Assembly: GCF_034702125.1 (NCBI RefSeq)
Contig: NC_085872.1
Span: forward strand, 28,737,634-28,801,633
DNA length: 64,000 bases
Reading direction: 5' to 3'
Source: Engraulis encrasicolus
Lineage: Eukaryota > Chordata > Actinopteri > Clupeiformes > Engraulidae
Of this stretch, positions 1 to 10,081 are shown piece after piece. Made by a program: the position numbers and the translations under genes. The notes under the pieces were generated by a model. The model did not search any database. It saw only the letters and a list, made by a program, of their open reading frames with translations, and had not been told where the DNA came from. The stretch's first letter is position 1, and each line of letters begins with the position of its first letter.

Positions 1-259
1 ATTTGCACTTTTGTATCTCATCCTCTCTTGCTGCCTCTATTGTGCGGAAAAGTTCTTTCTTGGTTATTTCCCAGGCCTTCCGGTCAGCTTCGAGTCCGTC
101 CTCCACTTTGGAGATGTCTTGAATGAGAGATTGCATGGTGGCCATCAACTTCTGCTCTTTCTCATCAGACTCCTTAGCCAAAGCTTTAGCAACGGCCTCC
201 GCTTCATCCCACTCTGGAATGCTCATCGCCGCTACTACCGAGTAACTCAGGCGATTCAT
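1..259 (-). CDS. Unrecognised coiled-coil-like protein, 5' end only
   Basis: A reading frame on the minus strand starts at ATG 259-257 and stays open to the window edge, about 86 codons. A second in-frame ATG lies at 226-224 in a good Kozak setting (GCGGCGATGA). After the first 16 residues the protein is highly charged and looks helical or coiled-coil (for example AVAKALAKESDEKEQKLM and DGLEADRKAWEITKKELF). A TATA-like TATATAAA is seen on the same strand near 381-390, about 125 bp upstream of the ATG. I do not recognise the family. It could be the first exon of a real gene running leftward, or a chance open frame. The even, charged composition and the TATA-like site favour a gene, but there is no homology support. 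Confidence 0.35.
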   Translation of the reverse strand, partial: MNRLSYSVVAAMSIPEWDEAEAVAKALAKESDEKEQKLMATMQSLIQDISKVEDGLEADRKAWEITKKELFRTIEAAREDEIQKCK

Positions 260-376
260 GACGAAAAGCCTGGCACTCGCACTACACAAATCAAACGCTC
301 TGTATCTGTTGATAAGTATCCGCAATGTCAAACGTGTTCTTCTCTGAAATGATTCTGAAGTTAACCTTGCTTGTGG

Positions 377-392
377 AACTTTATATAATGCG
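377..392 (-). promoter_or_regulatory. Possible TATA box for the leftward gene at the window edge
   Basis: On the minus strand the sequence reads CATTATATAAAGTTCC, a good TATA-box match, about 120 bp before the ATG at 259. This is a position and motif argument only. Confidence 0.25.
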
Positions 393-1142
393 CAGTGACG
401 GCATAATGCTCTTGGAGTACTCGCATCATAAAAGGTAAGCTGACAAACGTATGGAATCAAATTCACAGTGGGCCAAAATCGAACCCTGTCCCTAGCCAAA
501 CGCGCTAAAAATGGACTGAAAGTGTGCATGCACGTACTATATCGTCAAACACATCATAATATCGTAAGTGTCATTTTTGGCGAAAATGAGTCCTATATAT
601 CAAATTAAAGGTCTTGATGAGCTCTATCTAACTATATCAAAAAGACATATCAGAACTCAACCTATAAAACAAAAAATCAACAACAAAGACCTAACTCAGA
701 AGTGGCCATCGGTGTTAGAGGCAAAAGGGCGTAGCCTATCTCCATTAGGCCTATGCTAAAGTGAAGTGCATGCAAACTAGAGAAATGTAATTGAACTGCG
801 TGTAAGAACAGTGCATGTTAAACTGGTCAAGTGTTTGAAATTAAAAACATGAATGTGAAGCCATAAAGGAGAATTGAGTACGGATGCGAAAACAGGGGTC
901 AGCATTGAATTGTGTTGTCCTACAGGAAGGAAATTGCCAGGGTACATTGCATTTACTGAGAAGTGGAGAGACTGACACATCAGAATGTCTTTGTTGCAAA
1001 CAGTATTTGAAATAAAAGAAAGAAATCATTACTTATTAATCACATTGTTTTTAACCAAGGATGACCAGATAGACCTACGTCCTTTTCCCTCTCTAAACAT
1101 TTGAAAGGTTTGGTGCCCAAAAAGCGGATCCTACATTTTTGG

Positions 1143-1218
<76 letters not shown>
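1143..1218. repeat. (AT)n microsatellite
   Basis: An uninterrupted run of AT dinucleotides about 75 bp long. The rest of 260-1,620 shows no gene that I can support. Confidence 0.95.
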
Positions 1219-1221
<3 letters not shown>

Positions 1222-1619
1222 TAGCAATTTTCAATATTTGAGAATGTGTTCAATTTGTCAATATGACATCATATTTTCAATTGATGACTGCCTCATTTAA
1301 GTATGTTCATGGCGATGATGTGAGATAAATAAATATAGTTGATTAAATAATGGTCAAAATTTTATTTTGGGTCTTCTGTAAAGTTGGTCAAATGTCACTT
1401 ACGCCCCTCTGGCTCCAAACCCTTGATATGCATTTGACATGATATTTAAAAGTGAAGTGAAATGACATTACGAGCCAAGGGCCAAATTTGGCCCCCAGGC
1501 CTAGTTTGGCACCTCTACCATACCGTATCTGCAATAGGCTATATGGGCCTAGACAGTGACTTATAGACAATGAGAAGTTTTAAACTGAATTGTAAAATTC
1601 ACTAGAAGCAATGACCTAA

Positions 1620-2130
1620 GCACTGGAGGGATATGATCATGTTAAATTCATGGTTTCTCGGATGATACAGTCACCCAGTTCCAGAACCAGAGAGGCTGCC
1701 CCAGACCTTCACATTTCCACCAACATGCCTAACTTTTTGGAAGAGGTTCTCTTCGTCACTTGCAGTAAACCTTTCTCCAAACTTGGCTGTTTTAATTGTG
1801 ACCAAATAGCTCTACTTTGAACTAATGTGTCCAGAGAATGGACTCCCAGAAGCCCTTTGGTTTGTCCTAGCGCTCTCTGACAACGTTAAAATGGTCAGCT
1901 TTGTCTTGTATTGAGAGCATCCTGAGGCGTCCTTCTAGCAACCCTCAGAATGCAGATGTCTATTCAATTGCAATGTGTTTAGACCCATGCACATTTGTTC
2001 CAGATGCTGCCATAAAGAGGTCTGCAACTCTGTAGATGTGATGTGTGGGTTGGCCTTTACCAGATTCAATATTTCTCTGGTGGCTGTGAGTGATGGTTTT
2101 TATGGACACCCACTTCTAGGTAGAGTTGAT
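1620..2130 (-). pseudogene. Decayed Tc1/mariner transposase
   Basis: Read on the minus strand across all three frames, this stretch gives Tc1-type transposase blocks in the right order. A PRKPSLTATREIL-like piece and VKANPHITSTELQTSL, typical of the N-terminal DNA-binding domain, lie near 2,030-2,120. KPKGFWESILW followed by KVELFGHN lies near 1,800-1,860. NVKVWGSLSGSGTG, matching the family MVWGCFS-type motif, lies near 1,680-1,720. Stops and frameshifts break the frame several times, so it is dead. I did not find clear terminal inverted repeats around it. Confidence 0.75.
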
Positions 2131-2500
2131 GACATATTGTTTTGTTATTGTCCTTTGTCACTGTTATTAGTATTGGGCTGTTGGTGCAAGTTTTTTGTGT
2201 GTGTCAGTACTTTGTTGTCTGTGTAAGCTTTTGCTACTTTTGCCTGCAACCAAATCTACCTTTGGGTACAATTAAAGTTACCTTACCTTATCTTACCTTA
2301 CCTTATATTGAAGGCATTACATTTGTAAATAATCAATCTTACAACTGATGGATGGAGCTGGAATCTTTTGGAGATGGTCATGGCCCCAGACTGATGGGCT
2401 GTCACTATACCCTCTTTTTCATGTCCTTGCATATCTTCTTTCCTTTGGGCATCATTGATGTGTATCGGGCCCAAGGTGGTTTGGTTGGTTTCCTCTATCT

Positions 2501-2574
2501 TTTAAGAGGTAAATCATCTAATAGAAGAGCTTGGAGACTCCAGGGATCTTCTATTGGATGATTTATCTCTTAAA
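2501..2574. repeat. Short inverted repeat (hairpin)
   Basis: TTTAAGAGGTAAATCATCTA and the following bases pair with the reverse complement ending at 2,574, giving a stem of about 30 bp around a loop near 2,531-2,545. It looks like a tiny foldback or MITE remnant. No target duplication was found. Confidence 0.6.
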
Positions 2575-2705
2575 CTTGACTTGGTTTACTCCTGAACCAG
2601 CTTCTTAGTATAAAGCAAAATACACATGCACATACACACGACATACACATTCCAACATTCACTGCTGTACGGCGCCAATTGTCTGGGTTTCACGTGAGAA
2701 AGTGC

Positions 2706-2714
2706 ACACACATG

Positions 2715-2795
<81 letters not shown>

Positions 2796-2810
2796 ACACA
2801 CACACACCCA
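2706..2810. repeat. (CA)n microsatellite
   Basis: About 105 bp of CA repeat with a single T interruption near 2,791. No gene is seen between the Tc1 remnant and the nested element at 2,951. Confidence 0.95.
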
Positions 2811-3187
2811 CACCACGGGGTTCAATAAAGTTGCTCTACTCTACTCTACACACACACATACATAGTAATAATAGTCCTAACAAAGATTAATCTGGAAGCG
2901 ATCGTAATATACAGTCGCTTCATAACATCAAGACCTAGCCGACCAGGGTTGCGTTTCCCAAAAACTCTTACGTACTTAAGCCTAAGTGGTAGTGCTTAAG
3001 TATGAGGGGCCCATTAGGCAATACATCAGAAATAGGCCTCACATCATTACTAAAAGTTTATACACTATTTTAGCTCACACATGCACTTATTGCCCTTTTT
3101 TATTGCATGTACAAGAAAAAAATATTGTATGTAAGCCTATTAAATTATTGTATGCGTAAACTTTTACCGATGTTATGTTGCCTAGGT

Positions 3188-4407
3188 CAGTGGTTCTTAA
3201 CCTTTTTTCTTAGCGCACCCCCTTACCTGTGCTGAAGACAAGCCGCGCACCCCCAACACAAACTTCTACATGTGTATATGCACTAAAACAGTATTTCCCA
3301 ACTTTTTTGAGCCAGCCAAGAATCCACTGTTACAATATGAGAATGTTTAATATCAATCTCTGTTCAATGCCTTGCAAAATAGAACGTTTTCTCTGATTGC
3401 GTCCCCATCCACAAAACGCACATTGGCCAGGAGTTGCGCATGTCCACTAATATCAGCCTAAGATGCAACGCAATTTTCTCACGGATACGGATCTTTTCCA
3501 AAACCACACTTTCGATGTCAGCAGACATGTCATCAATGTCTGGAAATTGTGTTATTTGAGAGTGGGACTTTGGCTATTTCTTTAACCGTTTCAGGTCCAA
3601 GCATCTCATTTACAATGGTTTTGCAGGCAGGTAATAGCGTCTCTGCCACTTTGTGACTTTTTTGATTTAGCTACAAGTTCAGCTACGTGGTAGCTAGCTT
3701 TAAGGTTCTCTCGTTTACCCTTTTCCCTCATAAATGTTGCTTGGTTCTCTGTTTGCTTACGCAGGCCAACAATATAGCCTGCACTCTTGTTTTGTGAAGG
3801 GTGTTTCGTTTACATACCAAGTACAATGGAATCGGTGCCGCATCCCACGTACAAGTACCGGTGGTCCTAAATCCAAATGAAATGTCTTTGTATTGACTCG
3901 CGCTCACGGCACGGCATTTGCCTTTTTTAACAGCTACTACAATGCAATTCGCTACCTGCTGCCACCTAGTGATAAGGAATTATTACATGATTAGGACGCC
4001 AGTCACCAGCAGACACTACTACAACTATGACATATACGCATTATTTGCTGAGCCTAATAATGAATTCTTTTTTTTCTTTTTTTTATTGAAAACAAGAATT
4101 TTCCACGGCACACCTGACGATCTCTCACGGCACACTAGTGTGCCGCGGCACAGTGGTTGGGAAACACTGCACTAAAAAATGATAAATGAGTGATTAATTA
4201 CAATGATCTCGCTTGAGACATGAATCAGTACCTGAATGACTTTAAATGGGAACCAAAATTTGTTTAATTTGGACTTAATTTGCCCTAATTATAATGTTTG
4301 CAAGTATAATTTCGGTCACCACCTCTACACAAACAAAATTCTGTGCACCCCCTGGAATCTCTGGCGCACCCCCAGGGGGTGCCCGCACCCCAGGTTAAGA
4401 ACCACTG
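3188..4407. mobile_element. Non-autonomous hAT element, middle layer of the nest
   Basis: The ends are inverted, CAGTGGTTCTTAACCT against AGGTTAAGAACCACTG. The insertion is flanked by an exact 8 bp duplication, GCCTAGGT, at 3,180-3,187 and 4,408-4,415. Inverted ends starting CAG and an 8 bp duplication are the hAT signature. The C-rich subterminal GCGCACCCCC tracts are shared with the elements at 20,558 and 26,013, so these are one family. It is itself split by the element at 3,289-4,169. Confidence 0.92.
3289..4169 (-). mobile_element. hAT element with decayed transposase, inner layer of the nest
   Basis: The ends CAGTATTTCCCAAC and GTTGGGAAACACTG are imperfect inverted repeats, flanked by an exact 8 bp duplication, CACTAAAA (3,281-3,288 and 4,170-4,177). 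On the minus strand, roughly 3,740 down to 3,480, broken frames give KASY..AELVAKSKK followed by pieces resembling LGPE..KEIAKVPLSN..I..IDDMSADIES. That order resembles hAT transposases of the ZBED5/SCAND3-like group. The transposase is truncated and frameshifted. This is the youngest of the three nested insertions. Confidence 0.85.
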
Positions 4408-4700
4408 GCCTAGGTGGCCCCTCATACTTAAGTGGTACTTAGGCTTAAGTAGGCCTACTACTTAAGAGATTTTGGGAAATGCAGTCAGCATAGGAAGACT
4501 GTGTAGTTCCACTTAGGATAGTGTAAGACAGGACAGGACCGACCAGGATGAGATAGGATGATACTCTGACTGGGTATACACATTTATATTTAGAAAGAAA
4601 GGTTACTGACTCAGAAACAGAAACTGTCAGCTTAACAGTGTTTGTAGGCCTACATCAATTTATTGAACACCCCTTTTCCCGTGATAATGGGGGAATACCA

Positions 4701-6320
4701 GGGGCCACATAACAGAAAAAATCCTAAATGCTCATCCTAACTTAAGATAGGAACAGTAAGATAGGAAAAATCCTAACTTCCTATTACAGAACGAATTCCT
4801 AAATCCCTAGCCGTTTCTTATCTTATTTTTGCCCCCCCATCCTATCTTAAATTAGGAATTCCTAACTCCTCTATCATACTGATTTTTTCGATTGGTCGTG
4901 TCTGTTTCTGCCATTTCGAATGTGCACGAGATTGATAGAATGTAACGACTTCACTTTTGAAGCGGCGGGCAGCCAGCCAGTTGTAGCCTAGGCTACGTGT
5001 TGGGGGGAGAACGCAATAGCCTAATTAATAATAATTACGGACGAAAAAATACAGTGAATATTAAGGAGGGCGTTAATTTCCATCATTCATGTAGGCTACA
5101 TTTGTAGCTAAGAATCCTCAAACATTTCCTCATAGCCGTGTTGTCAGTTTCAGCAGTTCCCATCGCAAATCCGCCACCTGAATGCTGTTTTAACAATGCG
5201 CAAATTCCCATGATCAAGTAGCTTATTCAAATCAATGAAACGGGCGACGAAACAAGTCACATCGACTGTCAGCCTAAACAACAACAGTCATCATTCTGGG
5301 ATGCCTCCGTGTAGTGAACTAAAGACATTTTATTGATCATAGAAACATAGTTTGAATGACAGCGGGAAGATGGGAATTGAGGGAGGGAGAGCAAGGTGAG
5401 CCTGCCTGTGTGACTGCACTGACAGAGGACGAGGAAGAGCGAGAGGAATCGTTTCATCAAATAGGCTAACTTTTGAACAACGCTACGCAACCTAGAAATG
5501 CTAAACCCTGTTTAGCATAATATCTACACTTAACTTTCTGAGGACAAATGGGTTAGTTTTGTGTGGTCTATAAATTCATCAGTAGACCTCGTAACTTGTC
5601 CTGTTCAACTCCTGAGAGGAGACTTTGGCGAGGGAGCGCATGTTGTGCTCATAAGCCTGTCACAACATCAGCACGTAGGCTACGTGAAGTCAGTTGCTTT
5701 TTTGTTGGATGTTGCAAAATCAGTCTTTGATGTGCAAACCCCATGGTCAAAGTAGGCCTAGGCCTAATTCAACGGCTACACTTGTTAATAGGAAATGTGT
5801 TTGGCTTTCAAACTATTTTCTTTTTGAATGTCTAAATAAAGGTAAATTGCATGGATAAAACAATAACAGGCTTCAAATGGTAAAATTATGTAGGCCTACA
5901 TCAGGCAACTATGGAATTGTAGCCTGCCTGTTTGGGAAGCTACTGTGGTAACCGTACCAGTGCCATTTTTTTCTCTCTTGAAAAAAAAAACCTACCATTA
6001 ACCCAGGCATCACTGCTCTAGGTGTTTTGGTGTGATGCCCCATGTTGCTGACATTGTGCATAATGCAAAAAAACACCAGTAACAGTGGTATCCTGAGTTT
6101 AGGACAGGGTGTATGGTCTCCTAACTTAGGCATCCTAAGTTAAGATATTCCTAACTTAGGATGCTTCTGGAATGGCTATATTCCTATCTTAAGATAAGAT
6201 AGGATTTCTTCCTAAGTTAAGTTAGGAAACCTCCTTCTGTTATAGCGAAATTCCTAAATCCATTCCTATCTCAAGATAAGATAGGATTTCAGACTTAGGA
6301 AGTTTCTGTTATGTGGCCCC
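4701..6320. mobile_element. Inverted-repeat DNA element, possibly PIF/Harbinger-like
   Basis: The ends GGGGCCACATAACAGAAA and TTTCTGTTATGTGGCCCC are perfect inverted repeats. Both flanks then carry many short copies of CCTAACTTAAGATAGGA-like sequence in both orientations (4,730-4,870 and 6,110-6,300). A 3 bp CAG lies outside each end if the element starts at GGGCC, which fits the 3 bp duplications of Harbinger-type elements, but this is weak. No transposase frame is recognisable in the 1.6 kb, so it is non-autonomous. Confidence 0.7.
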
Positions 6321-6852
6321 AGGACAACGGCTGGAGATTTACCTTATTTTGGAGACTTGCTGACTCTGCTCGATTACTTTGATTTGAGGGCGTCTATCAG
6401 CCACAGGCGGACTTTCCATTAGGCAAACCTAGGCAATTGCCTAGTGCCCCGACCAAATCTGTCCTCCATAGGGGCCCTAACTGTCATACCAGTCGTGGTA
6501 AACACACAAAAAATTAGGCTTGATCTTTATTTGTCACTTATGGAAAGTAATAGAAGATATTTGAAGGCTTTTGACGACGTTGTGATTGTTTTTAGCTTAG
6601 TCCTCCTCAGTCCTTCGGCTCAGAAAACGGCAGTTTATTGAAAAGTGGTCCTTATTTATTGGAAGAAGCCCTCCCTCTCTGGTCCTCTTTCCTTCATCAT
6701 TCAGAGCAAGCTCTCAGAGAATGGCAGTCCAAAGGTTATGTAGTCTATCTAGACTGAGTCTGAGACTCCGATGTGTGGCTCATTCTGCCACTACCCCCCC
6801 CCCCCACACACACACACACCCCCTCACTCTATCACTTTTTCCTCAACTCTCT

Positions 6853-6854
<2 letters not shown>

Positions 6855-6930
<76 letters not shown>
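6855..6930. repeat. (CT)n microsatellite
   Basis: About 75 bp of CT repeat, with short GT/GC-rich simple sequence following at 6,977-7,030. Frames across it encode only low-complexity Leu/Ser and are artefacts. I see no supportable gene in 6,321-8,375. Confidence 0.95.
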
Positions 6931-6933
<3 letters not shown>

Positions 6934-8375
6934 CTTCTATCTGTTAGGGTATCCCTCCCTCTTCTTTACCCTGTTTGGTGTGTGTGCGTGTGCGCGCGCA
7001 TGCATGTTTGTGTGTGTGGTGTGTGTGTTGTCAGAGTGGGAAAGGAGATGGGGTTGTACCGGGTGGGTGGGCAGCTCCTCGCGCACAGACATCATTGGGA
7101 GGGAAAGTAATCTCATCGCCCCCTGCTGGCAACGTTCCAAGCCCCTGCAACAAATGACTGGGTTTTTTCTTTGAAAAATTACATCTCTGCCCTGACGACG
7201 AAGTAGAAGTAGTGGCAGTCATATTGTAGGCAAGTTGGCCCGTTTTATCGAATCAGGTGGTAAAATGCTCGGTTTTTCACTGATCTGAACTGATTTAAAT
7301 ATTCTTTAAAAAGCTAATACAGAACTACACTGACTGGCATGTGTGACGTGTTTACTCCATGTAATTAGCATAGCCAAATTAGCATAGCCAAACATGAGCC
7401 AGAGAGGTGGTTACTCGTCACCACAGAAGCCATCATATCTACTAGAGAAGTTAAAACCAAACCAAAATGATCGCGTGTATATATGTTTAATAAGAAGACA
7501 ATGTGGAACTCACAGGATTACAAGAATGTGAAGATATGCGAAGAATTTGCGTTCATTCGCGTTCATTTGTTTCTCTGTGTTGTCAACCAGGCGCGAAGCA
7601 CAGCATGCTGGGAGCTGTAGTCCGTTTCCGACCAGATTGGCACAATTTCTATTTTTCTTAAAAGGGCAAAAAATGACTTAAGATTTTCACAGGTAGTAGT
7701 TCATCCTATTGTGTACGCTGAAAAATGTGTCTGGTGTTATAGTTCCTAGTCATATCTTTGTGGGATTTTTTTTTTAAACTCGTCTATGGGAGTTTCAATA
7801 GGATCACCCTGGTGTTTGGAACGTAACCGCTAGGATCGCTGTTTTCCACTTTCCCTCCCAATTGCGCATACCAACATCTGAAATCAGTGACGTCAGTGAC
7901 GCATCTTATTTGGTCAGTTCGTTGGTTAGAACATGTGTGTCGGCTGGCTGGCTGTCATTACATAAAGGCCTTAATTTAGTAGTAGTAATAATAGGCCCTA
8001 CTACTACTAATAATAATTACAAAGAAGGCCTAGCCTACAGGTTTTTATTTGGCATTTTAACTTGTCACTTGTGTGGCACGACAGGGTTTGTAACCCCGTC
8101 TGCTAACTATTATGACAACAATTCACATCTTCATGTTGACCATCATTGCGTGCAGCAGCAGTTCGGTCACACAGCCAGAGCCAATCATCTCTTAGCTTGC
8201 CTCCTGTCAGAGCTAAGTAGGCGCACATCACAAGAGGTGTTTCTGCGCACGACAACAAACTGCTACAAATTAACTGTTAATATGACTCCGTCACAAAAAG
8301 TAGCAAGTGAAATGTGCGTTTGTGATACAGTGTCATAAGAAAGTGTTTTGGTTTTATAAATAAAACCAGCAGTGA

Positions 8376-9903
8376 CAGTAGCGGTGGGTGGAAATTTTGA
8401 TTGGGGAAGCACAATACAGATTAGCGCAGGTGACGTCAGCATAATAAGAGGTGTCGATAGGCATGGATTTCAGTTCTTGCCTAGCTCTATTTAATAGGCC
8501 ATGATGAGGTTTGCAGCAAGTGAAACGTGTAAGTAAAAGGGACACAAGCTTGCTCCACAAAAAAAAATCCCAAACTGGTTTGAGATGTGCACGATGCAAG
8601 AGGTCACAGTCTAAAACCTCGGATATGCGCTCAGATATCGGCTATCAACCATTCCAGTGCAAGTCCATCACCACAAAACCGGAGACCTTTTGTAGCCTAA
8701 CAGACAAGCGTCACAAACTAGTAAGAGTTTCCCGTAGGCCTAGTCCAGATCCCCATCAGCCCAGCCCTCTGCACGAAAGAAGAGAATAATAACTTAAACA
8801 ACAACAAATGCGCTGTCTTTCTCGACCCTGCTTGTTGTCACACGCGCCCTGTGATGACAGCCAGGAAATATTGCGTAATACTGAGGAAACCATCAAAGCA
8901 TTGAGTGGGCCTCGGCTGCTAGCGCCAGTCCATCTGCCACGAATGACTTTATCCCGCAATGACCACAACAACAGCCAATAAGACGTCCTTGATTACAGCA
9001 CATTAAACACCTCTCTCACCTTTCTTTTCTACAAACAACAGCGCTGCGCACAACAAAAGCACCGTCGGTAACTTTACGACAACATAATTTGCCATCACCG
9101 CATTGAACATTGAGGCACTCGGCGGTGCTATAACAAGTAGTAAGCTAAACATGACTTACCCACCAGTTGCCTCTCGAGAGCACTCTCCGAATTAGGTCCA
9201 TCAAATCATCAAATCGCCTATCCAATTCCTTTGCAAATCATAGATTGTATGGTCCAAATACTGTCCCTGTAGGAATCCCAACACCGATCTCAAGACATGT
9301 TCTCTTTTGCTCTCCATGGTGTCAATATAAAATTCTGTACAGTCCGTGAATGAGACTGAAGAACAGCGCGGGTAAAGTGTCATCTCTCTTACAAAATACT
9401 TATTTGATATTGGTGGTCAACATCTTTAGGGCGGGTTTATTAGAGCCAACTTCCAATCACTACGAGAAAGCCAGGAGAAGCACATCCGTCTAAAATTTAC
9501 CCAGGAAGTTTTTCCATACAACGCACAGCATTACAGACGCACTCTGATTGGCCAATGCTCCTCAATGTTTCATCAATCGGCGGCAAGAGCTCTGGTGAAG
9601 CAACATGATGTTGTTGTATGCATGCTTCCCCTCATACACGTCAGTAGCCGAACTAAAAGACTGCTCGTCGCCATGGTTACTCCTCAAACAAAATCGTGCA
9701 CTCGTGGGGGAATGTGGTAGAAATCATAGCCTAGATGTTAAAATAACTGCAATTTTAACCCGCAACCGGTTGAAATTAAATGTAGCATTCATGAAAATAC
9801 AGTATATAGAATTTTGACAATATTGATCAGTATATATGGCTCGTTTTTGAGCTGAGTTCCAGTAGGCTGTGCTTCCCCTAGCTTCCAATAGGAGTCGCCA
9901 CTG
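8376..9903. mobile_element. hAT-like element immediately upstream of serbp1
   Basis: The left end CAGTAGCGG leads into TTTTGATTGGGGAAGCAC. The right end is GTGCTTCCCC leading into GGAGTCGCCACTG. Together these make an imperfect inverted pair about 40 bp long. A 7 bp direct repeat, GCAGTGA, abuts both ends (8,369-8,375 and 9,904-9,910), consistent with a hAT-type 8 bp duplication after one change. The 1.5 kb interior has no recognisable transposase. The right end lies only about 180 bp before the serbp1 start codon, so part of the serbp1 promoter may lie beyond or within it. Confidence 0.65.
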
Positions 9904-10081
9904 GCAGTGAAAGTGTTTAGACTACACACACCCAATGTACGGCCAATGCCAATGTCCCGGATGTTGAGCGTACCGGAAGAGAAGGTGGTGTTTTCCCTGG
10001 CCATCTTGTGGCAGCTCTACCTGAAGTATTTGCAACAAGCCTCGTAGAATCGGTGGAGAATCACGGCAAAGGGGCGCCATC
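9904..10081 (+). promoter_or_regulatory. serbp1: Likely serbp1 core promoter / 5' UTR
   Basis: This GC-richer strip lies between the transposon end and the serbp1 ATG. It has CCAAT-type motifs (CCCAATG, GGCCAATGCC) near 9,930-9,952 and an ETS-like TACCGGAAGAG near 9,970-9,980. The site CGCCATCATGC surrounds the start codon. The transcription start is not determined. Confidence 0.4.

Larger units (their letters stand above)
2951..4482. mobile_element. Outer inverted-repeat element (MITE) of a nested set
   Basis: The ends GCGTTTCCCAAAA and TTTTGGGAAATGC are inverted. About 70 bp of the following sequence on each side (an ACTTAAGCCTAAGT region, then a TAAGTATGAGGGGCC region) also match in inverted orientation. 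The middle is occupied by a hAT element that itself carries another hAT element, so this is the oldest layer. I could not find a clear target-site duplication for this outermost layer, so its superfamily is unassigned. Confidence 0.7.

Noticed and set aside
6405..6480. Sequence resembling a hAT MITE start (CACAGGCGGACTTTCC)
   Set aside because: Only one end is recognisable and no 8 bp duplication was found.
6721..7174. 129- and 133-codon Leu/Ser-rich frames
   Set aside because: They span a (CT)n microsatellite and GT-rich sequence, so they are low-complexity artefacts.
7862..8338. 158-codon plus-strand open frame
   Set aside because: No recognisable motif or splice context. It is adjacent to a transposon, and its composition looks like chance open sequence.
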